A stretch of 64,000 bases of DNA. Source: Candidatus Kapaibacterium sp. Lineage in GTDB: Bacteria > Bacteroidota > Ignavibacteria > Kapaibacteriales > UBA7675. Position 1 is the stretch's first letter, and every line of letters begins with the position of its first letter. The notes beneath the pieces were generated by a model. That model saw only the letters and a list, made by a program, of their open reading frames with translations, did not search any database and was not told the DNA's origin. Positions 20,187-29,400 of the stretch are shown one piece after another. The position numbers and the translations under genes were made by a program. The stretch lies in NCBI GenBank assembly GCA_028284775.1, contig JANQRB010000017.1:1-64000 (forward strand), written 5' to 3'.

Positions 20187-20591
20187 AGAAAGCAGAACAT
20201 CAGTGCTACGAATATGTATTTGGTCACCGTCTCGCGCCGGTAAAATTTGCCGGCAAGCTCTGGCATCGTAATCGGCATTTATGGGAGAAATACCCTTGTT
20301 TCGCGGCATTCCTGAGCGTGTTCAAACTTCCGCTTTCCTGCTATGAAAATCAATCCGTATAAATACTTATTTCTCCTAGGCTGTGGCGAGAACGCGGAAT
20401 TGACGGACACTTCGATAGGCCAAACTGAAAGAAAAGACGGATAAAATCAGGCATCGCCAGTGCTCATGACCCGGCGGACAAGTCCCAAGACAATGTTTCG
20501 AATACGTAACGCAAACGTAGGCATGCCGGTCACTCTTTCCATCCTGACCGGGGATTCGGTCATCAGGAATGACCAGGCTTCGCTTTTTTGA
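20187..20591. other. Intergenic region upstream of the 771-residue protein gene
   Basis: No gene is supported. It should carry the promoter and leader for the minus-strand pair 20186-3302 and the end of the NagZ-like transcript. A 19-base imperfect palindrome is at 20236-20254. An imperfect hairpin near 20540-20572 (arms TCCTGACCG and CGGTCATCAGGA) has no T-run after it on the minus strand, so I do not call a terminator. Confidence 0.45.
20236..20254. repeat. 19-base imperfect palindrome in the leader of the 771-residue protein gene
   Basis: GCCGG at 20236-20240 and CCGGC at 20250-20254 flank a nearly self-complementary TAAAATTTG, so eight of nine base pairs form on either strand. It lies about 50 bases upstream of the chosen ATG (20186). 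It could be an operator or an RNA hairpin in the leader; nothing else in the sequence decides between these. Confidence 0.4.
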
Positions 20592-22151
20592 TCAATTTGC
20601 GGGATTCGCGGCGCCGAATTCTACCAGCTCCTTTGCCGCCGATGCGAGCGATCCTTCGCTGTTCGAAAAGGTACAGAGATATGCAGTGGCGGGAAACGTG
20701 TCTTTGACGTTGGGATTTTCGAAGAGTACGGCGACAGTGGGTCGGCGACGGCGCGCCATGCGTTCGGCAATTGCTACCAGCCGACCCGAGATGCGGACCC
20801 CACCCCGAGAGACTTCCGACTTTGCGAATACCGGCAAAACCACGACGCGCGCATCATCGGTCCCGTCCAGCAATTCCTGGACTTCATCCTCACGAATTCT
20901 ATGATCCACAAAGGCGAAGTGACAATCATTTTCATAGAGCTGCGACAGGTAACGAAAGAATCGCGTCGCTTCGGGTACATCTTCATCCTCTACCAGCGCG
21001 ATACCGGCAATGACATCATGTTTATCCAGCGGTACAACTTTATCGGGTTCGCCGAACCACTGCAGGGCCTTTCCGGAAGTATCCAGGGCGATTTTCCGGT
21101 GGTCGTCGAGCGAAAACTGCGGGAGATCATCCAGACCGGGAGTGTTGCGCGTCCGGATGGCGCCTGCCCATTTTTTGGCTTCGAGAATGCGTTCAACCGA
21201 CTCCTGTACACGTTCGCGTGGAATCAGATTGGAACGTATTGCTCTTTCCAGCGCCGCTATGCCCGCCAGAGGATCTTCCGGCAGCAAAGCGATATCGGCG
21301 CCCGCGCCGATGGCCGCCAACACCGCCTCCTCGGAGCTGTAAGAATCACTGATCGCTTTCATATCGAGCGCGTCGGTGACGATCAGCCCCTCAAAGCCCA
21401 ATTCTTCCCGCAGCAGACCGGTAATTATCGGTTTGGATAGTGAAGCGGGCGTTCCACTCGGATCAAGCGCTGGAATCGAAAGGTGGCCGACCATGATAGA
21501 TTTAACGCCCGCGGCTATTGCCCGCCGAAAGGGTTCCAGCTCGAGCTTGTTCAAGCGCTCGCGATCGAGCTCCAGCACAGGCAGCTCATGGTGCGAGTCC
21601 ACTTTCGAATCCCCATGGCCGGGAAAATGCTTTGCGCTTGCCAGGATGTGTTCCTCCTGCAGGCCGGAAATGAATGCCTCGGCGTTCGCGGCAACGACCG
21701 CAGCGTCCGCATTGAATGACCGTAGGTGAATCACCGGATTCAGGGGGTTTGAATACACGTCGCAGACCGGCGCGAAATTCCAGTGCAATCCCACGACTTT
21801 CATTTCCCGCGCAATCGAGCGCGCCACTTGACGCGTCAATTCGAGATCATTGGCATTGCCCAACGCGAGAGCATGGGGAAAGGAGGTTCCTTCATCCAGA
21901 CGCATCGTCAGGCCGTGCTCGAAGTCGCCGGAGAAGAGAATCGGAATTTTCGCTTTTCGTTGCAGATCGGCCAGTATGTTGGCGGTGCCCGTCAGGCTGC
22001 CGGCGAAAACGCAGATGCCGCCGATTCCTTCTTTTTCAACAAGGTTGATGATGCGGGCGCGTTCTTCGTCCTTGGTGTAATACGCCGACTCTGACAAGCG
22101 CGCCATGATGCACTGAGCCGCCATCCGACGCATTGCCATCTGGCGCGGCAT
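20592..22151 (-). CDS. nagZ: Glycoside hydrolase family 3, beta-N-acetylhexosaminidase (NagZ-like)
   Basis: A 519-residue GH3 enzyme. The KHFPGHGDSKVDSHHELPVL stretch near residue 170 is the NagZ signature, with the His that acts as acid/base; VTDALDM near residue 257 supplies the catalytic Asp nucleophile. NagZ removes N-acetylglucosamine from muropeptides. Typical NagZ is about 340 residues. Here about 150 more follow, looking like the second alpha/beta domain of longer GH3 proteins. There is no signal peptide, so a cytoplasmic location is likely. I chose the ATG at 22151 because GAAGG lies 5 bases upstream and it starts 8 bases after the stop of the thioesterase gene; the ATG at 22181 would overlap that gene by 22 bases. 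Exact substrate is inferred from motifs only. Confidence 0.88.
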   Translation of the reverse strand: MPRQMAMRRMAAQCIMARLSESAYYTKDEERARIINLVEKEGIGGICVFAGSLTGTANILADLQRKAKIPILFSGDFEHGLTMRLDEGTSFPHALALGNANDLELTRQVARSIAREMKVVGLHWNFAPVCDVYSNPLNPVIHLRSFNADAAVVAANAEAFISGLQEEHILASAKHFPGHGDSKVDSHHELPVLELDRERLNKLELEPFRRAIAAGVKSIMVGHLSIPALDPSGTPASLSKPIITGLLREELGFEGLIVTDALDMKAISDSYSSEEAVLAAIGAGADIALLPEDPLAGIAALERAIRSNLIPRERVQESVERILEAKKWAGAIRTRNTPGLDDLPQFSLDDHRKIALDTSGKALQWFGEPDKVVPLDKHDVIAGIALVEDEDVPEATRFFRYLSQLYENDCHFAFVDHRIREDEVQELLDGTDDARVVVLPVFAKSEVSRGGVRISGRLVAIAERMARRRRPTVAVLFENPNVKDTFPATAYLCTFSNSEGSLASAAKELVEFGAANPAN

Positions 22152-22159
22152 GCGGCCCT

Positions 22160-22681
22160 TCAGGCCGTGAACTTGTCCCATTCCCGAATCTCCACTTCAT
22201 CGCCTTCATATTGCTGAACCAGCGTACGGTAGGCATCCGGAATTCGTTCCGGACGCTGGGTCGCAGGATTTAAGTGCACCAGCACTGCCTTGGCGTCCAA
22301 TAACAATTGTCCATCGGGCAGACGTACAATCTGGTCCATTCCAAACGATGTCTTTTTGATGAAGCGTGTTCTCGTCAGCACTTCATACTCATCGTCGAAC
22401 TGCGCCGCCCAGCGATAATCCACTTCCAGGCGCGCCACAACGAAATGATGTTTTGTAATGAATGTCTGACGATCGATGGGAAGGCCGAGGGAACGAAAAT
22501 ATTCAACCCGCGCAGCTTCCAGCCAATAAAGGTACACGGCGTTGTGTACGATATGCTGTCGATCACAGTCATAGCTGCGAACACGGGAACTGAGAGAGTG
22601 TTTATACAGGCTGAAATCGTGGGAAGTCGCTGGCTGATGCTCTTTCTCTTCCGCTGTTTCGTTCCGATCTTGTTCGTTCAT
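22160..22681 (-). CDS. Acyl-CoA thioesterase, 4-hydroxybenzoyl-CoA thioesterase/YbgC type (hotdog fold)
   Basis: A 173-residue single-domain hotdog protein. After a charged 30-residue N-terminal extension comes SYDCDRQHIVHNAVYLYWLE, which fits the YbgC/FadM signature with its catalytic Asp followed by a Tyr-containing helix (AARVEYFRSLG). The later beta-strands (RLEVDYRWAAQFDDEYEVLT) and LVHLNPATQRPERIP complete the fold. The family hydrolyses acyl-CoA thioesters and often acts in lipid or fatty-acid turnover. The precise substrate cannot be read from sequence. It lies directly upstream of the NagZ-like gene and is probably translated from the same message. No clear ribosome site precedes the ATG. 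Confidence 0.9.
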   Translation of the reverse strand: MNEQDRNETAEEKEHQPATSHDFSLYKHSLSSRVRSYDCDRQHIVHNAVYLYWLEAARVEYFRSLGLPIDRQTFITKHHFVVARLEVDYRWAAQFDDEYEVLTRTRFIKKTSFGMDQIVRLPDGQLLLDAKAVLVHLNPATQRPERIPDAYRTLVQQYEGDEVEIREWDKFTA

Positions 22682-22772
22682 GTCAGCAGGTGCCGGAATG
22701 CTGAATTCTCAATCAATGCGAAATCACCTTTGCGCTGCAAATTAACGGAATTAGCCTGAATTACCTAAATAA

Positions 22773-23276
22773 TTACTCCACCGATTCTTCCAGAAGCAAG
22801 ATCGATTTGTCCAGTCCCAGCAGCTGTTGAATCTTCTCCCACGATCGATGTTTAGCATCGAGAAAGTTGCTCAGATCGTCTGCATCAAGGCTGCCGGAGT
22901 ATGCCAGCAAATGGCCGGCTTCGGTGTGCAGAATCGCGTAAGCCTGGTCCAGCGCGGTGATAAACTCTTCGTCGCTCGCCGAGATATTTTCCAGCCTTCT
23001 GGCATTCAACAATTTGCTCCGCGTGCCTTCGATGAGCTTGACGATGCTTTTTGTTAAAGTACTCGCCTGGGCGGAAGTGTAATTGCCGCAGGAAAAATTT
23101 TCCGCGACGCTCTCCAGAGCGATATAGGTAAGGTACAGATTACTTCCGCTCAGTGCGCCGATAATCGCAAGCGGCGCCTCCTGCTCCACGGGAGGAGCCT
23201 GGGCACTAAGTCGCGGGCCGGCAGCCAACGCTATTGCCAGCAGTAAACTGCACATCCATTCTCTATGCCAGGACAT
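22773..23276 (-). CDS. Small secreted protein of unknown function, 167 aa
   Basis: I do not recognise this protein. It begins MSWHREW, then a hydrophobic stretch and a likely signal-peptidase site near RLSAQA, so it should be exported to the periplasm or beyond. The mature part is mostly helical and acidic (LESVAENFSCGNYTSAQAST, later EEFITALDQAYAILHTEAGH), with a single Cys and no catalytic motif. AGGAG lies 8 bases before the ATG at 23276, supporting that start. It sits 91 bases upstream of the thioesterase gene on the same strand and downstream of threonine aldolase, so it may be read from either gene's transcript. Confidence 0.75.
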   Translation of the reverse strand: MSWHREWMCSLLLAIALAAGPRLSAQAPPVEQEAPLAIIGALSGSNLYLTYIALESVAENFSCGNYTSAQASTLTKSIVKLIEGTRSKLLNARRLENISASDEEFITALDQAYAILHTEAGHLLAYSGSLDADDLSNFLDAKHRSWEKIQQLLGLDKSILLLEESVE

Positions 23277-23404
23277 CGATCATCTCCTTTCTCAAACCGA
23301 TCTGTGTAGCTTTTCCATCGCCGTCCGGCGGCATCGCCTATAATGTTTTCTTGTACCTGAAAGTCTATCGCCAAGGCCTGCGGCGCTCAAGATCAACTCC
23401 GGCG

Positions 23405-24463
23405 TCAGGCAGCCTTCAACAGGGAAGCAACGATGTCGTTGACAATCGCGGCAGCCTGCTCTGTCTGCGTCTTGGAAATCTGATGATGAAATACGGCGCG
23501 GATCCGCCCCGGTCCGATCAGTGCCAGACGCAGGCCCCGTTCGCGGCAGCCGGTCTCAATCTGCCCGAAGACGAGAGGCTCCGGCAATCGGAAGACGACC
23601 ATGTTGCTGGCCTGCCCCTCCGTTTCAGGACGGCACAATCCTGCAGTCTGCAAGGCGGCGGCAAAAAGCGCGGCATTGCGATGGTCTGTGCCGAGTAATT
23701 CGCGGTGTTCGCGTAAGGCATACAGACCGGCGGCTGCAAGAATCCCGGCTTGCCGCATACCGCCGCCTAAAATTTTGCGCCAGCGGCGGGCTTCGTCCAT
23801 CAATGCGGCCGGGCCGGCGATCATCGATCCAACCGGCGCGCCAAGGCCCTTGGACAAACAAAGGGACACCGTATCAAACAGAGCGCAGTAGGCCGCGGGA
23901 CTGATATTGCTGGCGGCACAGGCATTCCACAGACGCGCGCCGTCGCAATGGCAGGCAAGTCCATGATCCCGCGCTGCGCCGACGCTCGCTCGCATCGCCT
24001 CGAAGGGCAGCACAAGACCGCCGTAACGGTTGTGCGTATTCTCGAGACACAAAACACGTGTACGCGGAAAATGAGGATTGGCGGGCCGCAGCGAATCTAC
24101 GATTGTCGCCGGACTTATCACGCCCTTGTCCGATGCGAGCGGCTGCAACTGCACCTGCGAGATAACCGCCGGCGCCGCCGACTCGTAGTGGAAAATGTGC
24201 GCTTCGGAGCAAAGCAGAACTTCGTCGCCGGGGCTGGTTAACACTTTGAGGCAGAGCTGATTGCCCATGACGCCTGAGGGAACGAAAAGGGCCGCTTCTT
24301 TGTCCACGAGATTCGCAGTGAAGGCTTCCAGCTCATTAACAGTGGGATCCTCGCCATAAACGTCGTCGCCCAGGGGCGCCTGCAGCATTGCTTCACGCAT
24401 AGCCGGGCTCGGTACCGTAACAGTGTCGCTGCGCAGATCAATTGTATCGATTGTAGAATTCAC
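23405..24463 (-). CDS. ltaE: Low-specificity threonine aldolase
   Basis: A PLP-dependent aldolase of fold type I that cleaves threonine or allo-threonine to glycine and acetaldehyde. Motifs in order are IDLRSDTVT at the N-terminus, GDDVYGEDPTVNELE, PSGVMGNQ, ENTHNRYGG, HCDGARLWN (the PLP-ring Asp) and SLCLSKGLGAPVGS, whose Lys near residue 203 forms the Schiff base. No ATG gives a family-like N-terminus; the in-frame ATGs upstream lie beyond the start of the divergent gene at 24668. I therefore take the GTG at 24463, giving 352 residues, the normal length. TATTTTTG, a match to the -7 promoter box, ends only four bases before this GTG, so the message may be nearly leaderless. Confidence 0.9.
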   Translation of the reverse strand: MNSTIDTIDLRSDTVTVPSPAMREAMLQAPLGDDVYGEDPTVNELEAFTANLVDKEAALFVPSGVMGNQLCLKVLTSPGDEVLLCSEAHIFHYESAAPAVISQVQLQPLASDKGVISPATIVDSLRPANPHFPRTRVLCLENTHNRYGGLVLPFEAMRASVGAARDHGLACHCDGARLWNACAASNISPAAYCALFDTVSLCLSKGLGAPVGSMIAGPAALMDEARRWRKILGGGMRQAGILAAAGLYALREHRELLGTDHRNAALFAAALQTAGLCRPETEGQASNMVVFRLPEPLVFGQIETGCRERGLRLALIGPGRIRAVFHHQISKTQTEQAAAIVNDIVASLLKAA

Positions 24464-24588
24464 AAGACAAAAATATAGCAAATTTTCCTGGCACCATATC
24501 AGGAAATACTTGCAGACTATGAGCCCGACCAGCCCGGCCTTCTCCTTCTGCGTCGACAATGATCTTCCAAAATGTCGCCGATTGTAGC

Positions 24589-24596
24589 TAAGTTTG
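24589..24596 (+). promoter_or_regulatory. Candidate -7 promoter box for the acyl-CoA ligase gene
   Basis: TAAGTTTG matches the TAnnTTTG consensus exactly and lies 71 bases before the ATG at 24668, in the divergent spacer shared with threonine aldolase. No TTTG element is found at the expected upstream distance, so the call is weak. Confidence 0.25.
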
Positions 24597-24667
24597 CAGT
24601 GGAGGTAGACAGCTTTTAGTCCGAGCAGTTTGACGCTCGGCGGAATCAACCCTGGTAATGAATATCT

Positions 24668-26332
24668 ATGACGCTGAATGAACGTATCAAGGCGGCCCGG
24701 CATGTTAAGGGCGTCGATGCCGAGCAGCCGGAGTGTGCCTTTAGTTCGCTGGCCGAAATGATCCAGACGCAGGCGCAGAGTCATGGTGACGAAGCCTTTC
24801 TGATTTACTACGACGAGAACGACAATCGCAGCGAACTGAGCTATGAGGAGTTCTCGCAGCTGGCGGGATGCACCGCGGCCTATTTGCATGAGCTGGGCTT
24901 ACAGCCGGGCGATCGGATTGCAACGGCCGCTCACAATCACCCCGACACCATTATACAGTATTTCGGCGCCTGGATGGCCGGAATGTGTGTTGTGCCGTTA
25001 AATATGGGTGAAAGCGACGAACGCCAACAGTATATCCTCGCCAATTCCGGCGCTAAAGTGCTGTTCTGCCGCGAAAACTACCTGTCTCGGCTGCCCCGAA
25101 TGCGGCCACCGGGATCGGGCCTGCATGTTGTACCCGTCTATGATCACCGCCGTGAGGAAGACGACTTTCACTATCATATTGAGCGCCTCGATCCAAGAGC
25201 ATCACAACAGGAATACGCTCTTGATGATGAAGCCTTAATCGTTTACACCAGCGGCACGACCGGCAGCCCGAAAGGCGTGGTGTTAGTGCAGCGCAATTTG
25301 ATTGCTGACGCCGAAGCTATCGCCGACTGGCATTCGGTCGACAGCAGCCAGCGCATGATGTGCGTCCTGCCCGTGCACCATGTGAACGGTACGATTGTCA
25401 CGCACGTGACGCCTTTTCTGGCCGGATCCTCCGTGGTATTGAACCGTAAATTCAGTACGGCGCGTTTTTTCAATCGCATCCGTCGGGAGCAGGTTACGAT
25501 CGTTTCGGTGGTGCCGACGCTGCTGGCCTTTCTCCTGGAAAAACAGACCGGGTCCGCCGAAGCCGCGCCTGAGTGTCTACGTCACATTATCTGCGGCGCC
25601 GGACCGCTCACCTGCGAGCTGGCACGACAATTCGAGGACCGCTTCGGCATACGCATCGTTCACGGCTACGGGCTGTCGGAGACCACATGCTATTCCTGTT
25701 TTCTGCCTGTTGACCTCGGGGATGAAACACACAAACATTACATGCGCGATTTCGGTTTTCCAAGTATCGGCGTTGCCTTGCCGGTCAATGAGATGGCGAT
25801 TCACGACCCGCAGGGCAAGCCACTTGCGCCCATGGAGCGCGGCGAGATAGTCGCGCGCGGCAGTAATGTAATGAAGGGCTATTACAACAACGAGGAGGCC
25901 AATGAAACAGCCTTCGCCCATTCCTGGTTTCGCAGCGGCGACGAAGGTTTTTACACCAAGGATGACAATGGACGTAAATTCTATTTTATTACCGGACGCC
26001 TCAAGGAGTTAATAATCCGCGGTGGTGTTAACCTGGCGCCGCTGGAAATCGATGAAGTACTGGCGAAAGCGCCGGGTGTTAAGGCGGGCATTGCCGTCGG
26101 ATTCGAGAATAACTTTTACGGCGAAGAAGTGGGAGCCCTGGTCATCGCGGAAGATGAAGGCACAAATGCCGCAGTAATCGAGCAGTATTGCGCCGCCCAC
26201 CTGCCGTTTAACAAACGGCCGAAGGTAATTCTTTTTGCCGATGAGCTACCTGTCACCTCAACCGGCAAATACCAGCGCAACAAGGTCAAACATCTGTTTA
26301 AGCAGTGGCAGGCGGTCCAATTCCGCCCCTAG
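24668..26332 (+). CDS. AMP-forming acyl-CoA synthetase (ANL superfamily)
   Basis: A 554-residue adenylate-forming ligase that activates a carboxylic acid with ATP and couples it to CoA. The A3 P-loop motif YTSGTTGSPKG is at about 192-202, followed by VLPVHHVNG, the A5 motif GYGLSETT near 337, the A7/A8 block WFRSGDEGFY...GRLKELIIRGGVNLAPLEID, and the C-terminal catalytic Lys in LPVTSTGKYQRNK. All motifs are intact. The substrate is not fixed by sequence; a fatty or aromatic acid is plausible. The ATG at 24668 has no Shine-Dalgarno sequence, which is common in this window. The gene is divergent from threonine aldolase and converges on the coiled-coil protein gene 163 bases downstream. Confidence 0.92.
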   Translation: MTLNERIKAARHVKGVDAEQPECAFSSLAEMIQTQAQSHGDEAFLIYYDENDNRSELSYEEFSQLAGCTAAYLHELGLQPGDRIATAAHNHPDTIIQYFGAWMAGMCVVPLNMGESDERQQYILANSGAKVLFCRENYLSRLPRMRPPGSGLHVVPVYDHRREEDDFHYHIERLDPRASQQEYALDDEALIVYTSGTTGSPKGVVLVQRNLIADAEAIADWHSVDSSQRMMCVLPVHHVNGTIVTHVTPFLAGSSVVLNRKFSTARFFNRIRREQVTIVSVVPTLLAFLLEKQTGSAEAAPECLRHIICGAGPLTCELARQFEDRFGIRIVHGYGLSETTCYSCFLPVDLGDETHKHYMRDFGFPSIGVALPVNEMAIHDPQGKPLAPMERGEIVARGSNVMKGYYNNEEANETAFAHSWFRSGDEGFYTKDDNGRKFYFITGRLKELIIRGGVNLAPLEIDEVLAKAPGVKAGIAVGFENNFYGEEVGALVIAEDEGTNAAVIEQYCAAHLPFNKRPKVILFADELPVTSTGKYQRNKVKHLFKQWQAVQFRP

Positions 26333-26495
26333 GGAAAAATTAGATCGGCAGACAAGGATAAAGTTAAACACTACAGGCATTTGAATTGCCGTCATCCTGG
26401 CGCTCGGAGACGGATTCACAAGTTGCATGGCTGCCGAGGAGTATTATGCCATGAGGCACCACGAGCTGACGGGATTAACATCAGCGTCGCATCGC

Positions 26496-29400
26496 CTATG
26501 GCACCATCACGACGAGGAAGCGCGATTCTGCCCAGAAATCCTGCGGCCTGGGAATCATGAGGAGAGTGGACGTACCCGTATTGCTGGGATGGTAGTTAAT
26601 GCGCACCGGAGCGCGATGTGTTAACACGCTAACGTTCTGCGCCTCGATCGGTCGGTTCCCAAGTTCGATAAATTTTGTATCGGGCTTTAGGCGGTGAAAG
26701 AGCGTCGGCGCAAGACTGTCGCTAAGCTTCACGCTAGACCGATTGCCTTCGATTATACCGCGATCCCGCAATTCTCCGAAAGAGCCGACAATGTAAAACA
26801 CCGCGTTGTCTTCCGGCGCGGAATCTGCTGCTTCTCGCGCTGAATCCAGCTCCGCAACACGCTTCTCGTATGCTTCTGCCCGACGCTGCATCTGAGCCAG
26901 ACGTTTCTCCAGTTCAGCCTTGTCCCTGCCTTCAACCGCCTGCCGGTTGCTGTCGACGCGGAGACGAGCGATCACGCTCATCAGACTGTCGTTCACAATC
27001 TGGCTCGTCTGCCGGGCTCTCTTCGCCTGCAGCGCGGCTTCCTGCGCATTGTCGGCACGCTCGCGCATCTCGAGAAGCTCGCTTCGCAATTCTGCCAGTT
27101 TGTCGTCCGCCCTCGCCTGGCTACTGCTGCCGGCCTCCAGGCGCCGCAGGTCATTCTGGAGCTCTGTGGCACGCTCGCGCCACGACGCCGATTCACTGCT
27201 ATCGCGCCGCAGGCGGGCAATGTCGGCCTGCAGCCCTTCCAGCCGACCGGATTCTGTCAGCAGCGGGCCGGAGCTCCCGTTATTACGGGCGGTCTCAAGG
27301 TCTTGCTGCAAGGTTTTCGTCAGCTTTTCCAAACGCTCGATCTCGGCACGCAGAATGCGTACCTGCGCCTGTTCTTCCTGCAACTGACTTTGCATTTGCG
27401 TCATCTTCCCGTCCGCAGTTCGTGAAGCGACGGCCGCCTCCAAACTATCGATCCGCTCTGCGTCCGCGGTCTGTGCAATGCGGGCTTCCTGCAGCTTTTC
27501 CAGCGATTCACTGGCGCGGTGTCGCATTTTCACCAGTTCGACCTGCAATCGGTCAATCTCCAATTGTTGAGTGGCAGACCGCCCGCTGTCGGCGCGCAGA
27601 CGCTCGAGCTCTGTCCGCAGCCGGGCAAGAGCAGCTCCGTCCCGGGCGGGTTCGGCAGGTGGCGCAGATGCAGCTCGCTGCGTGCTGTCCAGCAGCAGGG
27701 CATATTGATCTCTTGCTTCTCGAAGCTCCCGGGCCAATGTAGCCGTCCGGGCCCGCTCCCCGGCCAATGCGGCAGTCGCATTGGCATGGCTTGCGCTGTC
27801 CCGGCGAAGTCGTTCAAGCTCTCTGCGGTAGGCCGAAATTTCATCCCGGCTCTCCTGAGCTGCTCCTGTCTTCCGGGATTGAAGTGCCGCGGAGGCAGTC
27901 TGAAGACTATCAAGCTGCAAGGCAAGATTCCGCCGTGCTTTTTGCTCAGTGGCAAGCGATGCCGCCGACAACACGCTGTCCCGACGCAGCTCGAGCACTT
28001 GCTCCGATAATCGCCGATTGTGACGCGCTGCGGACAGACTATCGCGTACCAGGGCGGCAATTTTCGCCCGACCGGCCTGCAATTTCTCCTGCAGGCTGTC
28101 TCCCGATCGCTCGCGGTCTTCGTAGATCTGTTGAATCGTCCGCAATTGCTTTACTTCGCTCTTAAGAGCGCTGATTTCAAGACGCAGCGCACTGACATCG
28201 GCGGCTTTGCGGGCAGCGGCGCTGCTGTCCTTGCGCATGCGCTCGGCATTCGCCTGCAGTGCCAATATTTGTTCCTTATCCCGCCGCCAGTCTCGACGAT
28301 CTCGGACAGCCTGCGCGCTATCCTGCAAGAGGCCATGAATCCGCTGCCGATAAGCGCTAACCAGCTCCGCCGAGGACGGAGACGGAGCCGTCTGCCGCTG
28401 CAGCGCGCGCAAACTATCGTTCATTGCTTCAAGACGCTGATGGTCATCGGCCAATGCCCGGAATGCATCAGACCGAGCTTCACTGTCGCGCAGCGCCGCG
28501 GCCATTTGCAGGTTATCGGCCCGCAGGCGTCGCAAGTCTGATTCCATAACACTGCGCAGGGTGTTCAGACTGTCGTCGTTGCTAGCAAACGCGGCCTGCC
28601 GCTCTATGAGGATTTGTCGCAGTTCCACCAGACTGTCCGCCAGAAGCGCGCTGCGCCGGTTGACTTCGGTGCCCGCCAATTCTGCACTGTCCCGCAGCGA
28701 GCTTAGCTGTGCCCGCAGGTTTAGTACCTGCGTCTGAACGCGTTCGAGTTCACTGCCCAGGGAATCTGTCGCGGCCGCATGCAGACGGGTGGAATCTTCG
28801 CGAGGTCCGGCCAGGAGAAAATCACGCTCCTTCAAGATCAATCGCAAGCGCCGGTTTGACTCCCGCAGTGTTGCCGCCACCTGATGCAAAGCATCCAGAC
28901 TGTCCAGCCCGGTGCTAAAATCCGACTGAAGAATCGCAGCGGCCCGCTCCAGAGAATCTCGTCCTGACTCCGTGTTTCGCAATTGCAGTGTCAGCGCCGC
29001 CACTAGACGCTGAAGGGAATCCGCGCTCGCATCACCGGCCGCGGGGCGCTCAGCAATTCGACGTTCCAGACGGTCATTGGCAGCCTGCAGTCGTCGCAAC
29101 TCAGCACCCAGCTCCCGTGTTCGGCGCCGCTCCTCCTCCAGCTTCTCAGCCGAAGCGGCAAGACGTTCATTATTGCGCGTAAGGCGGGAATTGTCATCAC
29201 CGAGCTTTGTCAGAGCTTGCCGCAGGCTGTCCGTATTCTGCGAATCGTTTTGATCAGCGTTCAGACGAATCTGATTGTTTTGCTGCATCAGCCGCTCGAT
29301 GTGTTTCTTGAGGCGCAGCGTTTCCTGCTCTTTTTCGAGCAGACGGGCCCTGTCGTCCGCTGCATCCCAGTTCATCTTGTCGAGCTGCCGAATTTCCTCT

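Noticed and set aside
24464..24889. N-terminal extension of threonine aldolase in the same frame
   Set aside because: The extra 142 codons overlap the divergent acyl-CoA ligase and have no resemblance to the family; the conserved domain begins right after the GTG at 24463.
26870..27742. 290-codon plus-strand open frame
   Set aside because: Antisense shadow of the coiled-coil gene with Arg/Ser/Pro/Ala-rich random composition.
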